DNA of 64,000 nucleotides from Phalacrocorax aristotelis (GCF_949628215.1 NW_027441194.1:166832-230831), one strand, 5' to 3'; positions 8,166 to 21,328 are shown, counted from the stretch's first letter. Made by a program: numbers and translations. Notes: a model not told the origin generated them from the letters alone.

Positions 8166-11100
8166 CTGAACACCTGGTTACACTGAAGCTACGGAATGAA
8201 GAAATAGAATTTTTGGTAGATACGGGAGCCACTTCTTTGGTATTGAATACACGTAAAGAGAAATTTAATCATAAATCCGTAGGTGTTGTTAGTGCGACAG
8301 GGCAAAGAAAAATTAGCCCCTCTCAGAGCCATTAAAGTTTAAATTGGAGAAGCAATGGGCAACTCACCAATTTCTGTATATGCCTGAATGTCCACTGCCT
8401 CTGTTATGATGAGATCTATTAAGTAAATTAGATGCTCAAGTAACTTTTAAAGATGGAGAGATTAAATTACTAATACCAGAATCAAAAGCCACAGAGGCGA
8501 GAGCGTTTATGTTACAGGATTCCTCCAGGGAGGAACAGGTTCCCGAAGAAGTGGAAAACGTAGTAATTATCCTTTGGTTTGAGCGAGCGGAGCTCCGGAG
8601 CGATCTAAGTGGGCAGAGCCGGTAAAAGTAACCTTAAAGCCTGGAGCCAAGCCGGTAAGACAAAAACAATACCCTATTAAGCGAGAGGCTCAAGAAGGAT
8701 TAGAGAAGTTAATTATAAAATTTTTCAGAATATGAGCTTTTAGTGGAATGTGAATCAGAATATAGTACTCCTGTGTCGCCAGTAAAGAAATCTAGAGGCA
8801 AAGAGTATTAGCTAGTTCACCATTTAAGGGCTATATATCAGGTGGCCCAAGACATACATCCGGTAGTAGCTAATCCATACACTTTACTGACCTCTTTTAA
8901 AGGAGGAGCATAAATGGTTTACTGTGCTAGATTTGAAGGATGCCTTCTTTTGCATACCTCCAGGCATAAAAAGTCAAAGCCTATTTGCTTTGGAATGGGA
9001 AAGCCCCACCACAGAATGAAAGACACAGCTAACATGGACCGTACTTACACAAGGATTTAAAATTAGTCCTACGATATTTGGGACTCAGCTGGCAAGAAAA
9101 AAATTAGAAATGTAGAAATGTATAGAAAAAACAGAACCCAGGGAGAGGCATATTGTTACAGAATGCAGGTGACATTCTGATAGTGGCAGAAAGTAAAGAA
9201 TAATGTTTTGAAATTTTTAAATTTTCTGGGCCAAGGAAGATGCAGAGTTTCCAGAAACAAAACCCAAATAGGAGAAGCAGCAGCCATTTATTTAGGATTT
9301 GAAATATCTCAAAGACAATTAGAAAGTGAAAAGAAAGAAACTATTTGTCAAATTCCCAAACCTAGCGGCCCGAAGGAATTGAGAGCTTTTCTGAAAATAG
9401 TGAAATGGCGTCAGCTCTGGATTCTGAACTACAGACTCTATGTAAAACCATTATATGAGGCATTGAAAGAATCAAAGGATAAATATTTAACCCGGACGCC
9501 CGAATGCCAAGCGGCATTCAAAGAACTGAAAAGAGCCTCGATGATGGCCCCTGCATTAGGCCTACCTGATTTCGCTAAACCTTTTGAGTTGTTTGTCCAC
9601 GAAAGACAACATTTAGCCCTTGGAGTGCTGACACAGCGACTGGGAACCTGGAAGAGACCTGTGGGCTACTTCTCCAAACAACTCGACCACGTGAGTAAAA
9701 GACGGCCTAGGTGTTTACGGGCAGTAGCAACAACAGCGCTGCCGATCCAGGAAGCCCCAAAGTTAACAATGGGACAGAAGATGACAGTATGTGTCCCGCA
9801 CATAGCGGTGACTGTTTTAGGACAAAAGGGGGGTCGTTGGCTATCCCTTAGCAGAATGTTGAAATATCAAGTTGTTCTGTTAGAACAAGACGATGTGGAA
9901 TCGAAGACTACTGCTATACTGAATCCTGCTACGTTTTTAACAACAGAAAACCTTACGGACAATTTCGAACACGATCGCTTGCTAACTATTGAACAAGTCT
10001 ATTCCAGCAGACCAGACCTGAGACACAAACCTCTGGGAAAATCCTGATCTGGAGTTGTTTACAGATGGAAGAAGCTCTGGGCGAGAAGAGAAGCGAATGG
10101 CCGGATATGCTGTCGTTATCGCCGCCGAGGGAACGGAGTCAGGGGTGCTGCCTGCAAACACCTCAGCACAGAAAGCAGCATTGGTAGCATTGAAGCGAGC
10201 TCTGCGAATGGCAGAAGGACAAAGGATAAATATCTAGACTGATTCCAAACGTGCATTTGGTGTGATCCACGATCATGGAGCTATTGGGAAGGAGAAAGGA
10301 CTGCCATCAGCCCAAGAATCATCAATACAGCATAAAGACGACAATCTCCAACTTCCGGAAGATGTGCAGAAACCAAAAGAAGTGGCGGTAAAGCGTTGCA
10401 AAGCTCATCAATTCGGCCAGACGGCTGTAAACATAAGCAAACGATTGACAGATAAAGCTGCAAAGAGGACTGCAGAGCAAGGTATCCTTGCACTAGTACC
10501 AGTAAAACAGATCAGAATTCCAAAGTTGAAACCGAGATATAATAAATTGGATGAGCAATTAGCAGAACAATTGGAAACATCACAAAACACAGAGAGGTGG
10601 TAGATAACACCAGAAAAACAAGTAATAATAATAACAACCCCACAAGTTATGACAGAACTTGAAAAGAAAAGCATGAGCAAACACATTGGGGTGTAGATGC
10701 TACGGTTTTGAGTTTAAAAACATCTGTAGCGTGTGTAGGCATGACAAGAATAGTTAAACCCATAGTAGCTAAGTGTCCAATCTGTCCTAGAAATAATCCC
10801 CTGAACCAAAGGAAACCACCTTTAGGAGTAACAAAACAAAAAATTCTCCCGGAAATTATTAGCAAATTAAGTTCTCTGAGTTACCCAGACAAAATAGATA
10901 GAGCAGTATTTGTTAGTGCTGATTGACAAATTTTCTAGATGGCCAGAAGCTTTCTCGTGCTGCACCAACAAAGCTAGAGTAGTAGTTAAAACGTTGCTGA
11001 AAGAAATAATACCAAGATTTAGAGTGCCAATGGGAATGTCCTCTGATAGAGCACCACATTTTTTTGCAGAGGTAGTTCAACAAATTAATAAAATTTTGCG

Positions 11101-11179
11101 TAGAAAATGGGACCTGCATACACCCTGGAGACCACAATCAAGTGAAAACTTTGAGAAGATGAACCAAACACCAAACTGA
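8166..11179 (+). pseudogene. pol: ERV pro-pol pseudogene, copy B
   Basis: Protease: the active-site phrase LVDTGAT is at 8213-8233. Reverse transcriptase: a fingers phrase QYPIKREAQEGL near 8670-8705; the motif A region WFTVLDLKDAFF at 8915-8950; and motif C at 9162-9185, which reads NAGDILIV where the family has a tyrosine-x-Asp-Asp box, so the catalytic site is lost. A long open stretch at 9208-10047 covers the thumb/connection region (YLGFEIS, LRAFL). RNase H at 10055-10600 keeps FTDG, but the expected Glu is Ala in AQKAALVALKRAL, and a stop precedes TDSK. The integrase core is at 10910-11179. There are many stops between 8290 and 9200. Clearly inactive. Confidence 0.88.
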
Positions 11180-11253
11180 CATAGTGGAATATTATTGATC
11201 TAGGATGGAAGTATTGAGAAAATTATTATTTCAGAACTTCCATACGGGGGAAA

Positions 11254-11811
11254 TGTAACCAAAGCGATGAAATCAACCAACCAGAGACAGTGTTCCATTA
11301 CGGGAACATGGAGCGTACGAATCAGCGCATCCGTCGATCTGCATTTTAGTCCCTAGGCGATCGTTAATGTCAACAGAACAGACAATGTGCTTCTGTCAGA
11401 AAAGGATGACAAAACGCGGTTTCATGGAGCGGACTGAGAAAACTAGCCAAGAAGGTAAAAAGGTAATTCCTTTACGCAGGGGGAGATCGCGACCACCGAC
11501 TCACAGACCACCACCGACCCAAGTAATACCACCTACTCAGAAGAGAACAACGGAAGAGGACAACCGAGCCTGCGCAGCGATTTACATACGGAACGAGCAA
11601 GTTTGTACCGATCAGCAGACAGGGCAATAATGAATATGTATGAATACCTAAAATTTTGATCTACAAATTGTACGGGAAAGGTGTGTGAGGTACGCACGCC
11701 AGGAGGAGCGATCCCCCGTGCATCCGGCGCCGTGAATAAAAAATGCCTGCTCTTTAATACTAAATTGGCGTTGAGGAGTCGTTTCCGATTTTACCGCGTT
11801 TTTCGGTAACA
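11254..11811 (+). mobile_element. ERV 3' LTR, copy B
   Basis: 558 bp, nearly identical to 1044-1601, with the same 21-bp deletion and an AATAAA signal. It differs in GTCAAC (copies A and C have GCGAAC) and TTTCATGG (A and C have TTTCGTGG). The polypurine tract lies directly before it at 11246-11253 and CAGG directly after it. Confidence 0.93.
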
Positions 11812-12190
11812 CAGGGAGTCAGACCAAGAGGGCCAGAGAAAGACAAAATACCGACAGGCTACAGGACAGAGCAGGAGGAATAAAAAAACGGAGCCAGAGC
11901 CAGGCAGAGAGAGGCGGAGATAGAAAAAGGAGCCACAGGCTACAGGACAGAGAGAGGGAGGACTGAAAAAGACGGGGAGGCAGGGAGCCACTCAGAGCGA
12001 GATGGAGAAAGAAGGTGCGGGGGGGGCCCAAAAGAAAAAATAAAATTTTGCAGCAGGTAAGGAAAGAGAGGGGGCCGGGGGAGAGACAGGGAGGGCCCAG
12101 GACGCACAAGAGAGGCAACGGGGCCCCACTGGCCCAGGACTCACCGCGACTCTCGCTCTCAGCGCTGCTGGCACAATTTAGCCGTTCAGA
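11812..12190. repeat. GA-rich minisatellite, unit B
   Basis: Counterpart of 1602-1990. The A-run of unit A is replaced by the shorter AAAAGAAAAAATAAAATTTT. Confidence 0.7.
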
Positions 12191-14016
12191 TGCTTCTTTC
12201 CCCTCCTCTCCTCCCTGCCTCTTCTGCAGCTCCAGACTCTAGGCCGACCTCCACCTAAAGAGGATACGTGGGTGTCTCACCGCTCTTACGAGATGAGGCT
12301 TCCTCGGCACGTAGCCTAGCTCGCTCGTGCCCTACACGCCCGTACCCAACTCCGGGTTACGCGTACGGACCCTGCGGTGCACGTTGGTGGCCTGGCCCGC
12401 TGCGGACTATGAAGGGGGATCCTTCCTCCCTCACCTGCAGGGACAGGCTCTCTCTTGCCTGCAGCAGGAAGGCAGCTGGCAGCCAGAGCGCCTTCAGTTT
12501 CTTCTGCTTTACCTTTCGTTGGCGTCTCCAGCTTCAGCCGAGGCAGCTCCTGTCCACAGCCGGGAAGGGCTCTGTGTGTCCCTTTTCGCCCCGGCGCCGC
12601 GAGGATGGCAAAGCCGGGCAGAGAGAAGCCACGCAAGCCTGAGACGGCCGCAGTCGACGGCGTCCCCGGGGGAAGGACAGACAACCACGTCCTCAGCACG
12701 GTCTCTGGGAGAGGGAAAGAAGAAACAGCGACCGTCATTACCGTCCATCGACCCTGACCAAAGCCTCTCCTTGCGCAGGGGCTTCCGGACACACCGCCCC
12801 TTCCCCGCGCTACTGCTAAGGGCCCCTGCGCCGAGGGGGAATCCAGTGCGCTTGAGGGCCGGCTCGCTGCCTTCACGACAGGGCCTGGGGGCGGCCAAGG
12901 GCTACGTGGCACGCTTCAGGGGAGGTGCCGGGGCTGGGGGCAGGCGCACGGGGCAAGGGGGGGCCAGGGGAGGCTGAGCGGGAGCTCCGGCGAGCCGGGG
13001 AGGCAGCCATCATCTGCGCCCTGGGCAGGGGGAAAAGGTCCTCCTCCTTTCCCTCTTCCCTTCTGTCAGCTCCCGGGGAACTCACCGCTTCTCGGGGAGC
13101 GGCCGCACCTGGAAGCCCCCAGAAATCAACACGAATCCAACCCCAAAAATACACCGCGCCTACCGTACGCGGCACAGCCGCCCGGCACCCGAGCGCCGGA
13201 AGACCGCGCCTCCTGCCACGCCCCGGCGAACCACGTGACAGGGCCGGCAGCCACTGCGCCAGGACTACACCTCCCGGCATGCTCTGCGCCACAACACGGC
13301 CGCCCGGCAGCCGCGCGCCGCAAGGACTACACCTCCCGGCACGCTCTGCGCCACAACACGGCCGCACGGCCAGCCTCCAGGCGCACCACCACAGCTCCCG
13401 GCACGCCGCCAGCCCGCCCTCCCCGCTCTCGGACCCTGCGGGCCACCGTCCCGGCCGCCGATGCACCCGGAAGCCCCACCGAGCCCTCAGCACAGCCTCG
13501 CTCTCCCCACCGCCCGCTCCGACCCGGCGCTGCCCCGCCGCAGCCCTCCTCGGGGCTTGACCCGGGACGCAGCGCTCCACCACCCAGCCCCCGCTCACCT
13601 CCTCCCTCGCTACAGTCGCAGCCCGCTGACGCTCGGCCACAGCTCCGCTCCGCCCTCGGCTCACACTGGCCCCCCGGAGCCGGGCACCACCCCTTTTCCA
13701 GGGAGGAGCCGGCACCGTCAGCCCCACCGCCCGCACCTGGGGCTCCTCCATCCAGACCCCACCATCAGCTGAGGCGCAGCAGCAACGGGGGGCCCCCTCC
13801 CCTCACCCCCACAGTGCACCACCTCCTCCCCTGGGCTCCATCACAGCCCCTTGCCCCACGCAAAGGCAGCGCAAACACAGCCCTGAGGGCAAACGAGAGG
13901 GCAGGTGTTTGTGCAGGCGCGCACGTAACAAGTCCCAGGAGCCATTCGTGGGTCAGGGTCCCCAACGCTCCCCCCCTGCCCCAAGGCCACCTCGGCCGCC
14001 GTTGCCGCAGCCGCAC
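12191..14016. promoter_or_regulatory. CpG island with candidate promoter, unit B
   Basis: Counterpart of 1991-3945. The minus-strand GTGAGT donor is kept (complement of 13080-13085), as are the E-box CACGTG near 13232 and the ETS-type sites. It has only two copies of the 62-bp motif repeat. A small change near 12961 (GGGGGGCCAGGGG) replaces a short duplication present in units A and C and breaks the long plus-strand open frame after 216 residues. Confidence 0.6.
13264..13371. repeat. 62-bp promoter-motif repeat, two copies, unit B
   Basis: Copies start at 13264 (ACTACACCTCCCGGCATGC) and 13326 (CACGC variant). Loss of two copies relative to unit A explains most of the length difference between the units. 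Confidence 0.85.
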
Positions 14017-14605
14017 GGAGCTGGTGTTGGCTGCGATAGTGCTCATTTTCTCCACAGTAGCTAGGAAGGGATACGTTTTGGATTTATGCTCAAAACACCG
14101 TTAATAATGTAGAGATGTTTTGGTTCTTGCTGAGCACTGCTTCCACAGTCAGGGCCTCTTCTGGTTCTCTCAGTGCCCCACCAGCAGGTAGGCTGGGAGA
14201 GGACACAGCTGGGAAAGCTTTCCCAGCTAACTGACCAAAGGGATATTCCATACCATTTGACATCATGCTCAGCACACGCAGCTGGGGGAAGAAGGGGGAG
14301 TCCTTGGGGGGCGGGGGAAAGGGAGGGCGGGGGCTACGGCATTTCTCTCCCTAAGTAACCGTTACACATGACAGAGCCCTGCTTTCCCAGAGGTGGCTCA
14401 ACACCTGCCCGCCGAAAAGGAGGAGCGAATTAATTCCTTGCTTTGCTTCCACGCACAGCTTTTGCTTTACCTATTAAACAGCCTTGATCTCAACCCATGA
14501 TTTTTCTCACTCTTACCCTTCCAGCTCTCTCCCCCAGCCCACTGAGGGTGGAGTGAGCAAGCAGCTCCCTGGTGCAGAATAGCCAGCTGGGGCTAAGCCA
14601 CGGCA
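14017..14605 (+). mobile_element. Older bird ERV solo LTR, unit B
   Basis: Same element as 3946-4534, at the same place in the unit and with the same decayed TATA region and ATTAAA signal. Confidence 0.85.
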
Positions 14606-16315
14606 CGCGCTTGTCCCGGTTTGGCAGGGAACGGACCGTCCGTCGCCTGGCTCCTGGGGCGACGGGCTGCTGGGCAGAGGGGGAGGCCACCAAAGGTGAG
14701 GAGCAGGGCACGGGACAGTAGGAAGAGAGAAGAGAAGAGCGGCATCCGGCTGGACGGGGCGGGGGGGACGTGTGTGCGTGTAGTGAGAAGGCACGAGGCA
14801 GGGAACAGGACGGCCAGAGAAGGACAGGGAGCCTGACGGAGGTGGAGATAAAAGCAGCAGAGAGAGGGGAAGAGAGGCAGCAGAAAGAGGGAAGAGCAGG
14901 ACACAGACCAACAAAGAAGGAAGAGGAGCAGGCTGGAGACGCACAAAGAACCTGGGGCAGGCAGCACGACAGCGAGGGAGGAAAGAAGAACAGGGGCAGG
15001 AAGCTGGACCGAGCGCGATGGAGAAAGACAAGATAAGCGACAAGAACAGGGCAGAAAGGGAAGAATGAAGCCACGGGGACAGGGAGCCGAGACAGCCAAC
15101 GACGGAGGGAAGGGGCCGGGGAGGGAACACCACAAAACAAACCACGGGGCTACGTGGTACAGAGCACGAGAAGGCAGAGAATTAAGAATTAGGGACAGGG
15201 AGCCAGAAAAACAACAACAAAACAACACCCAAAACAAAGGGAGATGGGGAGCAAAAGGAATCGCAATGCGTACAGAAAGAAGAGAGAAACAATTCTAAAA
15301 GAGGGTCACGGGGAAGCCAGAGACAGCAAGATGGAGAAAGGACAAAAGCTACAGGCTACAGGGCAGAGAGGGAAGAATTAATGGATAGACACAGAGAGCT
15401 GGGCAGAAAGAGGTGGAGAAAGGCTGACGATCACACGGCCAACAGGGAAGAGAGAAGAGAGGGAGGAATTTTAAAAACAGGGGCAAGAAGCCAGAGAGAG
15501 GGAGAGAGAGGCAACACTAAAATGGGGACAAGCCACAGGGCGGCGAGGAGGGAACCGATGAATAAGAACACGAGACCAAAGAGAACACAACGTAGAATGG
15601 AAAAAAGGAACAGCGGCCCAACAGGGAAGGAGGAATTAAAGATCAGGCACTGGGAGGCAGACAGAGACAAACGAAGAAACAAGTGGGAAAAAAAAAACAA
15701 AAACCAAAAACACAACAACAGCAACGGGCTACAAAGACAGAGAGAGGGAAGAAAGAAAACATAGCAGCAAGGAGCTGGACAGAGAGAGATGAGGACAAAC
15801 AAATAGCACGGGTCTACGTGACAGAGAACGTGGAATTAGAACACAGAGAGAGGGAGCCGGACAGAGAGAGAGGCCGAGAGAAACATCTAGACAGGCTACA
15901 GCGGGCAGAGGCAGGAATTAAAACCTAGGGACAGGGAGCTGGACAGAGAGAGACGGAGATCACAGGGAACAGCGGCGGGTGCAGGAAGAACACGAATTCA
16001 TGAACAGGGAAAGGGAGCTGGACAGAGAAGAACTCAGAAAGGCAAGAACAGTAGCAGGGTACAGAGCAGACGAATTAAAAAGCGCGGCGGGAGCGTTGAG
16101 GCAGACAGAGAGATTAAGAAAAAAGCCACGGGCTACGTGGCAAAGCAGGAGGAATTCAGAAACGGGGATGGCAACCAAGGGAGAGTGAGCTGCTGAAGGA
16201 TAACGGGCATTCAAAGTGAGGGACGGGGAGCTGGGAAAAGCGAGGCAGAGAAAAACAGAATCACAGAGAGAATCAAACAAAGCCAAAAAAGAAGAAACTG
16301 AACAACAGGAACAGG
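14606..16315. repeat. GA-rich degenerate minisatellite, unit B
   Basis: Counterpart of 4535-6243, ending in CAGG (16312-16315) before the next 5' LTR. It differs mainly by small indels in purine runs. Confidence 0.75.
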
Positions 16316-16843
16316 TGTAACCAAAGCGATGAAATCAACCAACCAGAGACGGTGTTCCATTACGGGAACGTGGAGCGTACGAATCGGTGTGTCTGTCGAT
16401 CTGCATTTTAGTCCCTAGGCGATCGTTAACGTCAACAGAACAACAGACAACGTGCTTCTGTCAGAAAAGGATGACAAAACGCGCTTTCGTGGAGCGGACT
16501 GAGCAAACTAGCCAAGACCGCCAAGATTAAGAGCCAAGAAGGCAAAAGGCAATTCTGGCAGGGGGAGATCGCGACCACCGACTCACGGACCACCACCGAG
16601 CCTGCGCAGCTATTTACATACGGAACGAGCAAGTTTGTACCGATCAGTAGACAGGGCAATAATGACTATGTATGAATACCTAAAATTTTGATCTACAAAT
16701 TGTACGGGAAAGGTGCGTGAGGTACGCACGCCAGGAGGAGCGATCCCCCGTGCGTCTGGCGCTGTGAATAAAGAATGCCTGCTCTTTAATACTAGATTTG
16801 TGTTGAATAGATATTTCTGATTTTACCGCGTTTTTCGGTAACA
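16316..16843 (+). mobile_element. ERV 5' LTR, copy C
   Basis: 528 bp, with the 50-bp deletion seen in copy B's 5' LTR. A private change GCGCAGCTATTT (copy B has GCGCAGCGATTT) lies near 16610. Confidence 0.92.
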
Positions 16844-16847
16844 GTTT

Positions 16848-16865
16848 TGGCACCCCAGATGGGAC
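16848..16865 (+). other. Primer binding site for tRNA-Arg, copy C
   Basis: TGGCACCCCAGATGGGAC, identical to copy B and at the same 4-bp distance from the LTR. Confidence 0.8.
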
Positions 16866-17345
16866 CCTGCTTTTGAATCTCGACAGATCCGCGGGACCGT
16901 GGGACCTGCAGCCGGCCCCGAGGAATTCTCGGGGAGAGCTTCCGATCCCCAGGCCAGAGAATTCTGAGCAAGATCCCTTGGACTGAAGTAAACAAGGCAT
17001 TCTTTTAAGAAGAAACTTAGGTAGAATAATACGTGGGGTTAGCTTCCCACATAGGATAGGATAGCGGGTTTGAGTCCCACGGGCCTGCCCGTAAGGCGCG
17101 GCAAAAGCCACGCAGGGTTGGGGCCAAGAGGTACCTCGGTTGGTAAGTCTCTGCTAGGCGAAAGCCTGTGGAGCGGGACCCGAGGGTAGGGGGGTCTTCA
17201 ACAGGGGGTTGAAGTCTCCAGGGATATCTAGCAGGGCGCTACAGATCCCAGTGGCGGATTTCCAGTGAGACCTCTAACGGGGGTTGGAGTCCCTCTGACT
17301 ACTATTTGCGATAGCGCACAATCACAACTACTAGTTGACTGGGAG
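16866..17345 (+). other. ERV untranslated leader, copy C
   Basis: Same leader hairpins as copy B, with a few substitutions (for example GATAGCGGGTTTG for GATAGTGGGTTTG). Confidence 0.6.
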
Positions 17346-18240
17346 ATGGGAGCATTTCTGAGTAAGAAACCTATCCCACAGAGAACACCTTTGGGATGTA
17401 TTTTGAAGCACTGGAAAGACATCGGGGGCGATGACCTACTAACTCGGAAACCATTAATTGAATATTGCAATCATTGGTGGCCAACGTATCAATTGGAAGG
17501 GGGGCACAAATGGCCAGAACATGAGACATTGCAATATCGTACCATCTTGCAATTAATGTTGTTTTGTAAAAAGGGAAGGCAAATGGGAAGAAGTGGCATA
17601 TGTTGATTTGTTCTTTACACTGTGGAATCATCCAGCGTGGCAGAAACAGCGTGAGATACGTCCACAGGATTCTACGGCAATGTTTTTGGAGAGAGGAAAA
17701 TGTGGTGAGAACTTGAAAGAGTGTTGCTCTACTTGTGATACTGGATACTTCACTTGATGGAACTGACAAGAAAATAGTATTGAATACAGCCAGAAGGCAG
17801 GTGCAGGGAGCACATGCTAACAGGAATTTACAGAGAACAATTAATAAGAATTTTCCATCTACAAATCCCGAGTGGGACCCTAATCAGCCAGGACCCAGGG
17901 GAATGTTGACTAGATGTCAGAGAGAGATTTTATTTGGAGTAAGACATGCAATGCCAAAAGCAATAAATGGGTCAAAATTTATGAAGCGAGACAAGAATTA
18001 AAGGAGTCCCCTTCAGCCTTTATGGAAAGACTGAAGGTGACTGCCAGAAAATATACTCATTTGAACGCAGAAAAACCAGAAAAAGCAATTCAGTTGGTCT
18101 CTATATTCATAAGACAATCAGCCCCAGATAGTGGGGGGGGGAGAAGAAACCTTCAGAAGCTAGAAGAACCCAAATCCAGAGATCTGGGTAAAATGCTTGA
18201 AGTAGCTTGGCATGAAGGAGACCAGGGGAATCAACCCTAG
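17346..18240 (+). pseudogene. gag: ERV gag pseudogene with surviving start codon, copy C
   Basis: Here the first codon is ATG (17346-17348) followed by Gly-Ala-Phe-Leu, matching the Met-Gly myristoylation start of retroviral matrix proteins; copies B and the one at 62461 have ACG. The frame continues through IPQRTPLGCILKHWKD and NHWWPTYQLEGG to a frameshift and stop at 17606. The capsid-like frames are 17735-18001 and 17914-18240. It encodes at most a truncated matrix fragment of about 86 residues. Confidence 0.85.
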
Positions 18241-21200
18241 CTGAACACCTGGTTACACTGAAGCTACGGAATGAAGAAATAGAATTTTTGGTAGATACGG
18301 GAGCCACTTCTTTGGTATTGAATACACGTAAAGAGAAATTTAATCATAAATCCGTAGGTGTTGTTAGTGCGACAGGGCAAAGAAAAATTAGCCCCTCTCA
18401 GAGCCATTAAAGTTTAAATTGGAGAAGCAATGGGCAACTCACCAATTTCTGTATATGCCTGAATGTCCACTGCCTCTGTTATGATGAGATCTATTAAGTA
18501 AATTAGATGCTCAAGTAACTTTTAAAGATGGAGAGATTAAATTACTAATACCAGAATCAAAAGCCACAGAGGCGAGAGCGTTTATGTTACAGGATTCCTC
18601 CAGGGAGGAACAGGTTCCCGAAGAAGTGGAAAACGTAGTAATTATCCTTTGGTTTGAGCGAGCGGAGCTCCGGAGCGATCTAAGTGGGCAGAGCCGGTAA
18701 AAGTAACCTTAAAGCCTGGAGCCAAGCCGGTAAGACAAAAACAATACCCTATTAAGCGAGAGGCTCAAGAAGGATTAGAGAAGTTAATTATAAAATTTTT
18801 CAGAATATGAGCTTTTAGTGGAATGTGAATCAGAATATAGTACTCCTGTGTCGCCAGTAAAGAAATCTAGAGGCAAAGAGTATTAGCTAGTTCACCATTT
18901 AAGGGCTATATATCAGGTGGCCCAAGACATACATCCGGTAGTAGCTAATCCATACACTTTACTGACCTCTTTTAAAGGAGGAGCATAAATGGTTTACTGT
19001 GCTAGATTTGAAGGATGCCTTCTTTTGCATACCTCCAGGCATAAAAAGTCAAAGCCTATTTGCTTTGGAATGGGAAAGCCCCACCACAGAATGAAAGACA
19101 CAGCTAACATGGACCGTACTTACACAAGGATTTAAAATTAGTCCTACGATATTTGGGACTCAGCTGGCAAGAAAAAAATTAGAAATGTAGAAATGTATAG
19201 AAAAAACAGAACCCAGGGAGAGGCATATTGTTACAGAATGCAGGTGACATTCTGATAGTGGCAGAAAGTAAAGAATAATGTTTTGAAATTTTTAAATTTT
19301 CTGGGCCAAGGAAGATGCAGAGTTTCCAGAAACAAAACCCAAATAGGAGAAGCAGCAGCCATTTATTTAGGATTTGAAATATCTCAAAGACAATTAGAAA
19401 GTGAAAAGAAAGAAACTATTTGTCAAATTCCCAAACCTAGCGGCCCGAAGGAATTGAGAGCTTTTCTGAAAATAGTGAAATGGCGTCAGCTCTGGATTCT
19501 GAACTACAGACTCTATGTAAAACCATTATATGAGGCATTGAAAGAATCAAAGGATAAATATTTAACCCGGACGCCCGAATGCCAAGCGGCATTCAAAGAA
19601 CTGAAAAGAGCCTCGATGATGGCCCCTGCATTAGGCCTACCTGATTTCGCTAAACCTTTTGAGTTGTTTGTCCACGAAAGACAACATTTAGCCCTTGGAG
19701 TGCTGACACAGCGACTGGGAACCTGGAAGAGACCTGTGGGCTACTTCTCCAAACAACTCGACCACGTGAGTAAAAGACGGCCTAGGTGTTTACGGGCAGT
19801 AGCAACAACAGCGCTGCCGATCCAGGAAGCCCCAAAGTTAACAATGGGACAGAAGATGACAGTATGTGTCCCGCACATAGCGGTGACTGTTTTAGGACAA
19901 AAGGGGGGTCGTTGGCTATCCCTTAGCAGAATGTTGAAATATCAAGTTGTTCTGTTAGAACAAGACGATGTGGAATCGAAGACTACTGCTATACTGAATC
20001 CTGCTACGTTTTTAACAACAGAAAACCTTACGGACAATTTAGAACACGATCGCTTGCTAACTATTGAACAAGTCTATTCCAGCAGACCAGACCTGAGACA
20101 CAAACCTCTGGGAAAATCCTGATCTGGAGTTGTTTACAGATGGAAGAAGCTCTGGGCGAGAAGAGAAGCGAATGGCCGGATATGCTGTCGTTATCGCCGC
20201 CGAGGGAACGGAGTCAGGGGTGCTGCCTGCAAACACCTCAGCACAGAAAGCAGCATTGGTAGCATTGAAGCGAGCTCTGCGAATGGCAGAAGGACAAAGG
20301 ATAAATATCTAGACTGATTCCAAACGTGCATTTGGTGTGATCCACGATCATGGAGCTATTGGGAAGGAGAAAGGACTGCCATCAGCCCAAGAATCATCAA
20401 TACAGCATAAAGACGACAATCTCCAACTTCCGGAAGATGTGCAGAAACCAAAAGAAGTGGCGGTAAAGCGTTGCAAAGCTCATCAATTCGGCCAGACGGC
20501 TGTAAACATAAGCAAACGATTGACAGATAAAGCTGCAAAGAGGACTGCAGAGCAAGGTATCCTTGCACTAGTACCAGTAAAACAGATCAGAATTCCAAAG
20601 TTGAAACCGAGATATAATAAATTGGATGAGCAATTAGCAGAACAATTGGAAACATCACAAAACACAGAGAGGTGGTAGATAACACCAGAAAAACAAGTAA
20701 TAATAATAACAACCCCACAAGTTATGACAGAACTTGAAAAGAAAAGCATGAGCAAACACATTGGGGTGTAGATGCTACGGTTTTGAGTTTAAAAACATCT
20801 GTAGCGTGTGTAGGCATGACAAGAATAGTTAAACCCATAGTAGCTAAGTGTCCAATCTGTCCTAGAAATAATCCCCTGAACCAAAGGAAACCACCTTTAG
20901 GAGTAACAAAACAAAAAATTCTCCCGGAAATTATTAGCAAATTAAGTTCTCTGAGTTACCCAGACAAAATAGATAGAGCAGTATTTGTTAGTGCTGATTG
21001 ACAAATTTTCTAGATGGCCAGAAGCTTTCTCGTGCTGCACCAACAAAGCTAGAGTAGTAGTTAAAACGTTGCTGAAAGAAATAATACCAAGATTTAGAGT
21101 GCCAATGGGAATGTCCTCTGATAGAGCACCACATTTTTTTGCAGAGGTAGTTCAACAAATTAATAAAATTTTGCGTAGAAAATGGGACCTGCATACACCC

Positions 21201-21254
21201 TGGAGACCACAATCAAGTGAAAACTTTGAGAAGATGAACCAAACACCAAACTGA
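18241..21254 (+). pseudogene. pol: ERV pro-pol pseudogene, copy C
   Basis: Same domain order and same lesions as copy B: LVDTGAT protease site near 18288, reverse transcriptase with motif C decayed to NAGD near 19237, open thumb/connection stretch 19283-20122, RNase H with Glu to Ala, integrase core 20985-21254 with D, D, E motifs and early termination. Only scattered substitutions separate it from copy B (for example TTTAGAAC for TTTCGAAC near 20038). Confidence 0.88.
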
Positions 21255-21328
21255 CATAGTGGAATATTATTGATCTAGGATGGAAGTATTGAGAAAATTA
21301 TTATTTCAGAACTTCCATACGGGGGAAA

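Larger units (their letters stand above)
6244..11811 (+). mobile_element. Complete but defective ERV1-type provirus, copy B
   Basis: The order is 5' LTR (6244-6771), tRNA-Arg primer site (6776-6793), leader, gag, pro, pol, polypurine tract (11246-11253), 3' LTR (11254-11811), total 5568 bp. It is flanked by the 4-bp repeat CAGG (6240-6243 and 11812-11815), the target-site length typical of gammaretroviruses. There is no env: integrase runs almost directly into the polypurine tract. Gag, pro and pol all carry stops and frameshifts shared with copy C, so it cannot replicate alone. The 5' and 3' LTRs differ by private deletions and many substitutions, which points to an old insertion. Confidence 0.93.
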
